Shown here piece by piece: positions 8,184-15,786 of a stretch of DNA of 64,000 nt; within the stretch, counting starts at the first letter, position 1, and every line of letters begins with the position of its first letter. Where the stretch lies: NCBI RefSeq assembly GCF_016834655.1, contig NZ_JAENHP010000036.1:1-64000 (forward strand), in the 5' to 3' direction. The notes under the pieces were generated by a model. It saw only the letters and a program-made list of their open reading frames with translations. It was not told the origin of the DNA and ran no database searches. Position numbers and translations under genes: made by a program. This DNA comes from Paractinoplanes ovalisporus (GTDB lineage: Bacteria; Actinomycetota; Actinomycetes; Mycobacteriales; Micromonosporaceae).

Positions 8184-9238
8184 GCTCGCGCTCCTCGCTT
8201 CTCGTGGAACAGCAGCCAGGTCAGGTAGACGCCACCGAGGGCCGCGGTGATCACGCCAACCGGGATGTCGTTGCCGGGCAGCGCGTTCTGGGCGGCCCAG
8301 TCGCCGGCCGAGAGCAGCGCCGCACCCATGCCCGCGGCGGGCAGAATGCCGGAGCTGGGCGAGCTGCTGAGCCGGGCGGCGAGCGGCGGGGCGGCCAGGG
8401 CCACGAAGGCGATCGGGCCGGCGGCGGCGGTGGCACCGGCCGACAGACTGACGGCGGCCAGCGCGAGGACGGCCCGGCTGCGCTCGACCGGGACGCCGTG
8501 CAGGACCGCCATCTCGTCGCCGAGCGCGAGCATTTTCAGGTGGCGTCCGTAGTGGACGACCAGCGGCACCAGCACGACGACGGTGACCGCGACGATCACG
8601 ACCTCGGTCCAGCCACGGCCGTTGACACTGCCGATCAGCCAGACCTGCGCCGCGATCGCCTCGTTGAGCTGGGCCCTGTAAATCAGGTAGGAGTTCAGGG
8701 CCTCGAGCAGGGCCGAGACGCCGATGCCCATGAGCACGAGCCGGAACGGCTGGACGCCGCGGCGGAACGCGAGCAGATAGACGACGACCGCGGTGACCAC
8801 GCAACCGGTGATCGCGCCCGCGCTGACCTGCAGGCCGCCGCCCCCGACGATCAGCATGACGATCAGGGCGCCGCTGGCCGCGCCGGTGGTCAGGCCGACA
8901 AAATCCGGGCTGCCGAGCGGGTTGCGGGTGAGGCTCTGGAAGACCGCGCCGCTCGCGCCCAGAGCCAGGCCGACCAGCAGCGTGACCAGCACCCGGGGCA
9001 GGCGCAGCTCATAGACGATGAAGTCGGTGCCCGCGGTCCCCTTACCGGCCAGGCTCTTGAGCACCTCGCCCACCGGCACCGGGAAGTCACCGGTCGTCAG
9101 GTTGACCAACGCCATGGTCAGGGCGATCAGGACGAGGACGACACCGACGATCAGGGCGCGGGGATACAGCCGTACGGAGAAGGCACCGGCTCGGACGACG
9201 GCGCGCTTGGCCGGCCGTTTCTCCAGGGTGGCGGTCAC
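8180..9238 (-). CDS. Iron-siderophore ABC importer permease (FecD type)
   Basis: This 352-residue FecCD-family permease has about ten hydrophobic segments. Family landmarks are LRLPRVLVTLLVGLALG, GAVFQSLTRNPLGSPDFVG and the cytoplasmic GHVPVERSR-like coupling region (LHGVPVERSRAVLAL). It pairs with the related permease at 9235-10272 to form the membrane pore. The GTG at 9238 overlaps the upstream stop (GTGA). A much longer upstream frame is the shadow of the neighbouring gene. The end reads FHEKRGARA and is partly duplicated just downstream. Confidence 0.92.
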   Translation of the reverse strand: MTATLEKRPAKRAVVRAGAFSVRLYPRALIVGVVLVLIALTMALVNLTTGDFPVPVGEVLKSLAGKGTAGTDFIVYELRLPRVLVTLLVGLALGASGAVFQSLTRNPLGSPDFVGLTTGAASGALIVMLIVGGGGLQVSAGAITGCVVTAVVVYLLAFRRGVQPFRLVLMGIGVSALLEALNSYLIYRAQLNEAIAAQVWLIGSVNGRGWTEVVIVAVTVVVLVPLVVHYGRHLKMLALGDEMAVLHGVPVERSRAVLALAAVSLSAGATAAAGPIAFVALAAPPLAARLSSSPSSGILPAAGMGAALLSAGDWAAQNALPGNDIPVGVITAALGGVYLTWLLFHEKRGARA

Positions 9239-10272
9239 AGCGAACTCAGCCGTCGGCGGCGGCAGAGCGCGATGAACAGGGGCGCGCCGAGGAACGCGGT
9301 CACCACGCCGACCGGCAGCTCGGCCGGGGCGACCAGCACCCGGCCCAGAACGTCGGCGCCGAGCAGTAGGGCGGGACCGAGGATCACCGCGTAGGCCAGG
9401 ATCCAGCGCTGGTCGGAACCGACGATCATGCGGGCCGCGTACGGGACGGCGAGCCCCAGGAACCAGATCGGGCCGGCCGCGGCGGTGGCGGCGCCGCAGA
9501 GCAGGGTCACCGCGAGCAGGCCGAGGGCGCGGATGCGCGCGGGACGGGCACCGAGCGACGTGGCCGACTCGTCGCCCAGGCTGAGCGCGTTGAGCTGGCG
9601 GCCCAGCACGAGCGTGAGCACGACGCCGGCGACCAGGAACGGCAGGATCTGTGTGACGGTCGCCGAGTCGCGGTCGGAGAACGAGCCCACGTCCCAGTGG
9701 CGGTAGCGGTCGAACGCCTCCCGCCGCAGCACCAGGATGGCCCAGACGATCGCGCCGAGCACCGCGGTGATCGAGACGCCGGCCAGGATCTGACGTTCCG
9801 GTGTGGGGTGCCGACCGGTGCCGCCCAGCGCGAACACGGCGGCCGAGGTCAGCGCGGCGCCGGCGAAGGCGAACCAGACGTATCCGGAGGCGGTGGTCAC
9901 GCCGAGGAACGCGATCGCGACCACGACGGCGGTCGAGGCGCCGAGGTTGACGCCGAGCAGGCCTGGTTCGGCCAGCGGGTTGCGGGTCAGCGCCTGCATG
10001 ACCGTGCCGGCCAGACCCAGGGCGGCGCCGACCCCGAGGCCGAGCACCGTACGCGGAAAGCGCAGGTCGTGGACGATCGCCGATTCGGCCGAGCCGTCGG
10101 GATGCCAGAGGACCCGCCACACAGTGGACAGGTCGATCGTGCGGCTGCCGATCGCGATGCTCAGGGCGAGCGCGACAAAAAGGACGGCCACGGCCACCGC
10201 GAACCCGATCCAGCGCCGCCGGGCTCGCTGCCGATGGGGACTGGCCGGGGGAGCCGTCAGCACGGCCGTCAA
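9235..10272 (-). CDS. Iron-siderophore ABC importer permease (FecC type)
   Basis: This 345-residue FecCD-family permease has the motifs LRFPRTVLGLGVGAALG, MQALTRNPLAEPGLLGVNLGAS and the cytoplasmic SLGARPARIRALGL. It heads the leftward operon. The best start is a TTG at 10272 with CGGAG six bases upstream; an in-frame GTG at 10263 is an alternative. The iron box about 90 bases upstream suggests repression by an IdeR/DmdR1-type regulator when iron is abundant. Confidence 0.9.
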   Translation of the reverse strand: MTAVLTAPPASPHRQRARRRWIGFAVAVAVLFVALALSIAIGSRTIDLSTVWRVLWHPDGSAESAIVHDLRFPRTVLGLGVGAALGLAGTVMQALTRNPLAEPGLLGVNLGASTAVVVAIAFLGVTTASGYVWFAFAGAALTSAAVFALGGTGRHPTPERQILAGVSITAVLGAIVWAILVLRREAFDRYRHWDVGSFSDRDSATVTQILPFLVAGVVLTLVLGRQLNALSLGDESATSLGARPARIRALGLLAVTLLCGAATAAAGPIWFLGLAVPYAARMIVGSDQRWILAYAVILGPALLLGADVLGRVLVAPAELPVGVVTAFLGAPLFIALCRRRRLSSL

Positions 10273-10359
10273 CGTGGGCTCCGTCCTGGCTCGGGGTGTG
10301 ACGTCCCGGAGTTCCGCGTTCGTCCCGGAGTTCTGCGTTCAGGCCTCGGGGTTCTCCGT

Positions 10360-10378
10360 TTAGGTGAGGCTAACCTAC
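10360..10378. promoter_or_regulatory. Iron box (IdeR/DmdR1-type operator)
   Basis: TTAGGTGAGGCTAACCTAC matches the actinobacterial DtxR/IdeR consensus TTAGGTTAGGCTAACCTAA at 17 of 19 positions. It lies between the divergent permease operon (start 10272) and the binding-protein gene (start 10436), so one site could control both. Confidence 0.85.
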
Positions 10379-10435
10379 ACTCGCGTCGAGGTCACCCGGC
10401 CCGAGGGTGTCTCACGTTGCAGAAAGGACCAGCCC

Positions 10436-11494
10436 GTGCGGCTTCCCCATATTCGGCGGATCGCGACCGTGGCCGCGGCCGGACTTCTCCTGGCGCTGAC
10501 CGCGTGCGGACCGAACAGTGCGAACGACGAGCCGGCGGCCTCCGGCGCGAGCGCTTCGACGGGCGCCGACGCGTCCGCCTTCCCCGTGTCGATCACCCAC
10601 AAGTTCGGCACCACCGAGATCAAGGCCGAGCCCAAGCGCGTCGTCACCGTCGGCCTGGTCGACCAGGACGCGCTGCTCGCCCTCGGTGTCGTGCCGGTCG
10701 CGACCTCCGAGTGGTTCGGCGAGAAGCCGGGTGCCATCTGGCCGTGGGCCGAGGCCGCACTCGGTTCGGCGCCCCGGCCCCAGGTCCTGACCTCCACCGA
10801 CGGCATCCAGTTCGAGAAGATCGCGGCCCTCAACCCCGATCTGATCCTGGCCATGTACGCCGGGCTGAGCGACGAGGACTACGCGAAGCTGTCGAAGATG
10901 GCGCCGACCGTGACGCACACGAAGGACCAGGTCGACTATGGCATCGGCTGGCAGGAGCTGACCCGTACGGTCGGCGAGTCGGTCGGGCGCAAGGCCCAGG
11001 CCGAGAAGCTGGTGACCGACACCGAGGCCCTGTTCACGAAGGTCAAGCAGGAGCACCCCGAGTTCGCCGGCAAGACCGGGCTGATGGCCACCACGTACGA
11101 GGGTTACTGGGTCTACGGCACGCAGGACCCGCGCGGGCGCCTGCTCACCGACCTCGGCTTCACCCTGCCGGACGGCCTCGACGAGGTGACCGGCAAGGAG
11201 TTCGGCGCCAACCTGAGCAAGGAGCGCACCGACCTGCTCGACGTCGACATGCTCGTCTGGATCGTCGACAAGTACGACGCCGACAAGAAGAAGGTCGAGT
11301 CGGACCCGCTCTATTCGAAGCTGAAGGTCAAGACCGAGGCCCGCGACCTCTACGTCGAGAACCTGGAGCAGGTCGGCGCCGCGACGTCGTTCATCTCGGT
11401 GCTGAGCCTGCCCTACCTGCTCGACAAGCTGGTCCCCCAGATGGCCGCCGCCGTCGACGGCGACCCGGCCACCGCGGTGGTCCGCGCCAGCTGA
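10436..11494 (+). CDS. Iron-siderophore ABC transporter substrate-binding lipoprotein
   Basis: This 352-residue FecB/FepB-family protein captures ferric siderophore outside the membrane. It starts with GTG at 10436 (AAAGGA upstream) and has a lipoprotein signal ending LALTAC with the lipidated Cys at about residue 24. A disordered SGASASTGADAS linker follows. The class III binding-protein domain shows VSITHKFGTTEIKAEPKRVVTVG, the Asp/Asn-rich LNPDLILAMYAGL, and a helical C-terminal lobe. It is transcribed away from its permease genes from the shared iron-box region. Confidence 0.92.
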   Translation: MRLPHIRRIATVAAAGLLLALTACGPNSANDEPAASGASASTGADASAFPVSITHKFGTTEIKAEPKRVVTVGLVDQDALLALGVVPVATSEWFGEKPGAIWPWAEAALGSAPRPQVLTSTDGIQFEKIAALNPDLILAMYAGLSDEDYAKLSKMAPTVTHTKDQVDYGIGWQELTRTVGESVGRKAQAEKLVTDTEALFTKVKQEHPEFAGKTGLMATTYEGYWVYGTQDPRGRLLTDLGFTLPDGLDEVTGKEFGANLSKERTDLLDVDMLVWIVDKYDADKKKVESDPLYSKLKVKTEARDLYVENLEQVGAATSFISVLSLPYLLDKLVPQMAAAVDGDPATAVVRAS

Positions 11495-11507
11495 TCCGTC
11501 AGGGGTA

Positions 11508-11545
11508 ATGGGGCCAGGCCGAACGGCCTGGCCCCATGTTGTCGC
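11508..11545. terminator. Hairpin between convergent genes
   Basis: ATGGGGCCAGGCC (11508-11520) pairs perfectly with GGCCTGGCCCCAT (11525-11537) around GAAC. It follows the binding-protein gene and faces the 3' end of the GH2 gene. No clear T-run follows on either strand, so termination strength is uncertain. Confidence 0.7.
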
Positions 11546-11546
11546 T

Positions 11547-11575
11547 TGTGGATAACTCGAAACAGCTGTGGATAA
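11547..11575. promoter_or_regulatory. Two perfect DnaA-box sequences spaced 20 bp
   Basis: TGTGGATAA (complement TTATCCACA, the perfect DnaA box) occurs at 11547-11555 and 11567-11575, in the same orientation and two helical turns apart, just beyond the GH2 stop. Function is unknown. Similar single words occur at 54987 and 55020. Confidence 0.5.
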
Positions 11576-11576
11576 C

Positions 11577-14387
11577 TTACGGGGCCCAGGGGGCGACGAC
11601 GTTCCAGCTGCTGTCGGCGGTCAAGGTCTGGGGGCGGTTGAAGCCGGCGCCCGCGGTGCCGGCGGCGATGTAGGCCTGGGACTCGAAGTGGCGCAGGTAG
11701 TTGCCCGGCAGGTTGATCGACTCCAGGGTCACTCCGGTGCCGCCGACGCCGGGGCGGGCGCAGAACGTGGCGTCGGCCGCGAACAGCGCCGAACCGTCGT
11801 TGGCGGCCAGGCGGATACGGCTGTCGGCGTGCCGCAGGAACTGGCCCGGATAGTTCGCCGACTCCAGGGAGTAGCAGGACGAGTCGGACAACCCCCGCCG
11901 TACGGTGAAGGTCGCGTCGGCCTTGAGCAGGGCGCTGCTCCCGGCGTTGACGATCTCGGTGAAGCCCAGGCTGTCGGCGTGCCGCAGGTAGCGGTCGGTG
12001 TGACCCCACGTGGTGACCTGCAACGACCGCCGGGCGCCGACCGGCAGCTGCGCCGAACTGCGCCACAGCGCGGGGGCTGACAGGTTCCAGGTGGCGTCGG
12101 CCGCGAACCCGCTCGCGGTGTCCCAGGCGTTCGGGCCGCCGCTGCGGGCCAGATAGACCGCGTCGGCGTAGTGGCGCAGGTACGAGCCGGGGAAGTTCAG
12201 TGACTCGAACGACGTGCCGCCGACGGCCAGGCCCGGACGCTGGCACCAGGTGGCGTCGGCCGCGAACGGGCCGCCGGTGTTCGCGTCGAGCCGCACCCGG
12301 CTGTTCGCGTGGCGCAGGTAGCGGCCGGGGAAGTTGACCGACTCGAACGAGTAGCAGCGTGCGTCGGCCAGGCCGGACACCGTACGGAAGGAACCGTCCT
12401 GTCTCGCACCGTCGGCGCTCGCGCTGGTCAGGACGTCGGTGCGGGCCAGGGAATCGGCGTGGCGCAGGAACCGGTTGGTGAGGCCGGACGTGGTGACCTG
12501 GAACGAGCGGACGTGGCCCAGGGTGAGCGGCGCCGCCGAGTTGAGGTTGCGGGAGGCGTTGATCAGGTTGGCGTGGGCCGTACGGACCTGGTTGGTGTCC
12601 ACCTTCTGCACGCGGCGGTCGTAGGTGAACAGCCCGTTGTACTCACCCTCGACATCGGTGATCTCCGTATAGACGTACGCGGAAACGCCCTTGGTCGTCA
12701 TGAGCTGCTGCACGTCACGGACCATGCCGGTGTAACGGTCGTTGAGCTGCGCGTTGCTCGAGACCTGCTCGTAGGCGAAGAACTGGCCGTTCGGGCTGTA
12801 CTCGTGGCCAGGGTTGCGCAGGCCGATGCCACCGAACTCGCCGAGCACCGACACGCGCGTGGCCGACGGGTTGGGCGCGTCCGGTCCGGTGTAGACGTGC
12901 CAGTCGATGATGTCGCCGGTGCCGGGGTCGCCCTTGGAGACGCAGCAGTTGTAGCCGCTGTGCGCGTTCATCAACCGCGTCGGGTCGTACGCCTTGAGGT
13001 CGCGGGTGATGCGCTGGGTGTCACCGAGGTTCCACTCGCCCCAGCCCTCGTTGAACGGCACGTAGGTGACGACCGACGGGAACGCCCGGTGCTCGTCGAT
13101 GATCTCGCGGGCCTCGGTCTCGAACTGCGCCGTCTGGGCCGCGGTGCGGGACTGGTCGAAGGCCGGCGTTGACGGGATGTCCTGCCAGACCAGCAGGCCG
13201 AGGCGGTCGGCGTGGTAGTACCAGCGGGCGGGCTCGGTCTTGATGTGTTTGCGGACCATGTTGAAGCCCAGGTCCTTGTGCTTCTGCAGGTCGGAGGCGA
13301 GGGCGGCGTCGGTCGGGGCGGTGTAGAGACCGTCCGGCCAGTAGCCCTGGTCGAGCGTGCCGATCTGGAAGACGAACTCCCCGTTGAGGGTCGGCCGGAG
13401 CTGGCCGTTGACCATCTTGGTGCCGACCTCGCGCATGCCGAAGTAGCTCGTCACCTGATCGACCGTCTGATTGTTGTTTCTTAAGGTCACGCGCAGGTTG
13501 TAAAGGAACGGGTCGTCGGGCGACCAGCGGCGCGCGTTCGGCACGGGGACGGTGAACTCGGTGAAGCCGCCAGTGGCGCTGCCCACCACAGTGGAGCCGT
13601 TGAGGGCTTCGGCCAGGACGCTGTGCCCCGACACGTTTCCGCGGGTGAACACCCGTACGCGGGCCGTGTTGTTGGTGATGTTGGGATAGATGTCGACCGA
13701 GAAGATCGAGCTCACCGGGGTCGGCTCCAGCCAGACGGTCTGCCAGATGCCCGAGTTCGGCGTGTAGAAGATCCCCTCGGGGTTGTTGACCTGCTTGCCG
13801 ACCGGCTGCTTCTCGCCGCGCCCGTCGGTCGGGTCGTAGACGCGCACGATCAGCTCATTGTTGCCACCGTTGAGCGCGTCGGTGACGTCCACCTCGAAGC
13901 GGTCGTAGCCGCCCTTGTGGGTGGTGACCTGACGGCCGTTGACCCAGACGGTGGCCTCATAGTCGACGGCGCCGAAGTGCAGCTGGACGCGGCGCCCGTT
14001 CCAGCCGGCCGGGACGGTGAAGGTGCGGCGGTAGAACATCAGGTCACGCTGGTCGTTGCGCATGATCCCGGAGAGCGCCGACTCGACCGGGTACGGCACG
14101 AGGATGCGCTCGGGCAACGTCTGCCCCACCGGCGGCGCGGCGTTGCGGTTGACGTCGGTGGGGTTGAGGAACTCCCACTCGCCGTTCAGGGACTGCCAGT
14201 CGGGGCGGGTCATCTGGGGGCGGGGATATTCGGGGAGCGGGTTGGTGGTGGACACCTGGCTGGTCCACGGCGTGGTCAGGGGCGGGGTCTTGGGGACGAT
14301 GGCGGCGTTCGCGGGGGACGCGACGCCGACGAGGGAAGAGGCCGCCAGGGCGAGCACGGCCAGCAGGGAGGGGACGCGGTGGCGCAT
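11577..14387 (-). CDS. Secreted glycoside hydrolase family 2 protein with two AbfB domains
   Basis: This 936-residue exoenzyme has a Sec signal peptide (cleavage near ANA-AI, residue 28), a GH2 jelly-roll domain (SLNGEWEFLNP, then HFGAVDYEATVWVNG), a TIM barrel, and two C-terminal AbfB arabinose-binding beta-trefoils (about 620-770 and 775-936). The AbfB domains are marked by repeats such as FPGRYLRHANSRVRL and YPGQFLRHADSRIRL. The likely acid/base is Glu447 in VPFNEGW and the nucleophile Glu517 in LGEFGG. It probably cleaves beta-galactosides, arabinosides or related hemicellulose ends. The ATG at 14387 follows AAGGAG. Codon 302 is TTA, so translation may depend on bldA. Confidence 0.9.
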   Translation of the reverse strand: MRHRVPSLLAVLALAASSLVGVASPANAAIVPKTPPLTTPWTSQVSTTNPLPEYPRPQMTRPDWQSLNGEWEFLNPTDVNRNAAPPVGQTLPERILVPYPVESALSGIMRNDQRDLMFYRRTFTVPAGWNGRRVQLHFGAVDYEATVWVNGRQVTTHKGGYDRFEVDVTDALNGGNNELIVRVYDPTDGRGEKQPVGKQVNNPEGIFYTPNSGIWQTVWLEPTPVSSIFSVDIYPNITNNTARVRVFTRGNVSGHSVLAEALNGSTVVGSATGGFTEFTVPVPNARRWSPDDPFLYNLRVTLRNNNQTVDQVTSYFGMREVGTKMVNGQLRPTLNGEFVFQIGTLDQGYWPDGLYTAPTDAALASDLQKHKDLGFNMVRKHIKTEPARWYYHADRLGLLVWQDIPSTPAFDQSRTAAQTAQFETEAREIIDEHRAFPSVVTYVPFNEGWGEWNLGDTQRITRDLKAYDPTRLMNAHSGYNCCVSKGDPGTGDIIDWHVYTGPDAPNPSATRVSVLGEFGGIGLRNPGHEYSPNGQFFAYEQVSSNAQLNDRYTGMVRDVQQLMTTKGVSAYVYTEITDVEGEYNGLFTYDRRVQKVDTNQVRTAHANLINASRNLNSAAPLTLGHVRSFQVTTSGLTNRFLRHADSLARTDVLTSASADGARQDGSFRTVSGLADARCYSFESVNFPGRYLRHANSRVRLDANTGGPFAADATWCQRPGLAVGGTSFESLNFPGSYLRHYADAVYLARSGGPNAWDTASGFAADATWNLSAPALWRSSAQLPVGARRSLQVTTWGHTDRYLRHADSLGFTEIVNAGSSALLKADATFTVRRGLSDSSCYSLESANYPGQFLRHADSRIRLAANDGSALFAADATFCARPGVGGTGVTLESINLPGNYLRHFESQAYIAAGTAGAGFNRPQTLTADSSWNVVAPWAP

Positions 14388-14422
14388 CGATCTCCTTGAG
14401 GCTCGAACGGGATGTGAACGCA

Positions 14423-14457
14423 TCTACACATCGATGAACTTCTTGTGTCAAGAAGTT
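14423..14457 (-). promoter_or_regulatory. Promoter with overlapping palindromic operator for the GH2 gene
   Basis: Reading leftward, TTGACA (14451-14446) and TGTAGA (14428-14423) are separated by exactly 17 bases, a near-ideal sigma-70-type promoter. The -35 lies inside a palindrome with 9-bp arms AACTTCTTG (14437-14445) and CAAGAAGTT (14449-14457) around TGT. A dimeric repressor bound there would block polymerase. The regulator is not identified. Confidence 0.65.
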
Positions 14458-14495
14458 TCGAAGAAACGCACACGTTCCTTGCCCATCCACACAGC

Positions 14496-14529
14496 AAAAA
14501 GGACGCCCCTCGGGAGGAGCGCCCTTTTA
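14496..14529 (-). terminator. Intrinsic terminator after the acyl-CoA dehydrogenase gene
   Basis: On the minus strand AAAAGGGCGCTCCTC pairs with GAGGGGCGTCCTTTT (15 bp with two G-U pairs) and ends in a T-run. It begins 13 bases past the stop. Confidence 0.85.
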
Positions 14530-14541
14530 TGAAGGAGAAGG

Positions 14542-15696
14542 TCAGTCCTTGAGGAGCTGGCGGGCCATGACGACGCGCTGCACCTGGTTGGTGCCCTCGT
14601 AGATCTGGGTGATTTTGGCGTCGCGCATCATGCGCTCGACCGGGTAGTCGCGGGTGTAGCCGTAACCGCCGAGCAGCTGGACCGCGTCGGTGGTGATCTC
14701 CATGGCGGCGTCGGAGGCGAAGCACTTCGCGGCCGCGCCGAAGTAGGTCAGGTCGGCGTCGCCGCGCTCGCTCTTGCCGGCGGCCACGTAGGTGAGCTGG
14801 CGGGCGGCCTCGAGCTTCATGCCCATGTCGGCGATCATGAACTGGACGCCCTGGAAGTCGGCGACCGGCTTGCCGAACTGCTTGCGCTCCTTGACGTAGT
14901 TCTTCGCGAAGTCGAGCGCACCCTGGGCGATGCCGAGGGCCTGGGCGGCGATCGTCACGCGCGTGTGGTCGAGGGTCTTCATCGCGGTCGCGAAGCCGGT
15001 GCCCTCGTCGCCGATCATGCGGTCGGCCGGGATGCGTACGTTGTCGAAGTAGACCTCGCGGGTGGGCGAGCCCTTGATGCCGAGCTTCTTCTCCGGCGCC
15101 CCGAAGCTGACCCCCTCGTCCGACTTCTCCACGACGAAGGCCGAGATGCCCTTCGAGCGCTTCGACGGGTCGGTCACCGCGAAGACCGTGTAGAACTCGG
15201 ACACGCCCGCGTTCGTGATCCAGCGCTTCACGCCGTTCAGAACCCAGAAGTCCCCATCACGTACGGCCCGGGTCGTCATCGACGCCGCGTCCGAGCCGGC
15301 CTCGGGCTCCGACAGGCAGTACGAGAACATCGCCTCACCCGACGCGACCTTGGGCAGGTACTTCTGCTTGAGCTCTTCCGAGGCGGCGATGAGCAGCGGC
15401 ATCGTGCCCAGCTTGTTGACCGCGGGGATCAGCGACGACGACCCGCAGGCCCGCGCCACCTCCTCGATCACGATGGCCGTGGCCAGGGCGTCCGCGCCGG
15501 CGCCGCCGTACTCGACGGGGATGTGCGGGGCGTGGAAGTCGCTGGAGCGCAGTGCGTCGTACGACGCCTTGGGGAACTCACCGGTCTCGTCGGCCTCGGC
15601 GGCGTTCGGCGCCACCCGCGCGTCACAGACCTCGCGCACCGCGGCGCGGATGGTCTCGTGGTCCTCCGGCAGCTGGTAGACGTCGAACTCACTCAT
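14542..15696 (-). CDS. Acyl-CoA dehydrogenase
   Basis: This 384-residue FAD flavoprotein introduces the trans-2,3 double bond in acyl-CoAs during fatty-acid or branched-chain amino-acid breakdown. Family signatures are YCLSEPEAGSDAASM and the C-terminal QLLGGYGYTRDYPVERMMRDAKI. The last segment includes IYEGTNQVQ, where the usual catalytic Glu of short and medium-chain enzymes sits. The ATG at 15696 follows AAGGGG; a longer upstream frame was not used. It is divergent from the UDP-glucose dehydrogenase gene. Confidence 0.93.
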   Translation of the reverse strand: MSEFDVYQLPEDHETIRAAVREVCDARVAPNAAEADETGEFPKASYDALRSSDFHAPHIPVEYGGAGADALATAIVIEEVARACGSSSLIPAVNKLGTMPLLIAASEELKQKYLPKVASGEAMFSYCLSEPEAGSDAASMTTRAVRDGDFWVLNGVKRWITNAGVSEFYTVFAVTDPSKRSKGISAFVVEKSDEGVSFGAPEKKLGIKGSPTREVYFDNVRIPADRMIGDEGTGFATAMKTLDHTRVTIAAQALGIAQGALDFAKNYVKERKQFGKPVADFQGVQFMIADMGMKLEAARQLTYVAAGKSERGDADLTYFGAAAKCFASDAAMEITTDAVQLLGGYGYTRDYPVERMMRDAKITQIYEGTNQVQRVVMARQLLKD

Positions 15697-15732
15697 GGCC
15701 TGGCCCCTTCGCTTCAAGCAGTCTGCCGCTAT

Positions 15733-15748
15733 GTTACTGGCGCGTAGC
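15733..15748. promoter_or_regulatory. Putative operator GTTACTGGCGCGTAGC
   Basis: This imperfect inverted repeat lies just upstream of the acyl-CoA dehydrogenase gene. It resembles GTTACTCGCGAGTTAA upstream of the thiolase gene at 59051. Both genes belong to acyl-CoA metabolism, so a shared TetR-type regulator is plausible but unproven. Confidence 0.4.
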
Positions 15749-15786
15749 GTACGCCCACCAGACATGGAGTCGTTAAGTCAGGCGTG

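Noticed and set aside
8180..10120. A 646-codon frame covering the FecD-like permease and part of its neighbour
   Set aside because: Only the part from the GTG at 9238 has permease sequence. The rest is an Arg/Gly-rich shadow of the upstream gene.
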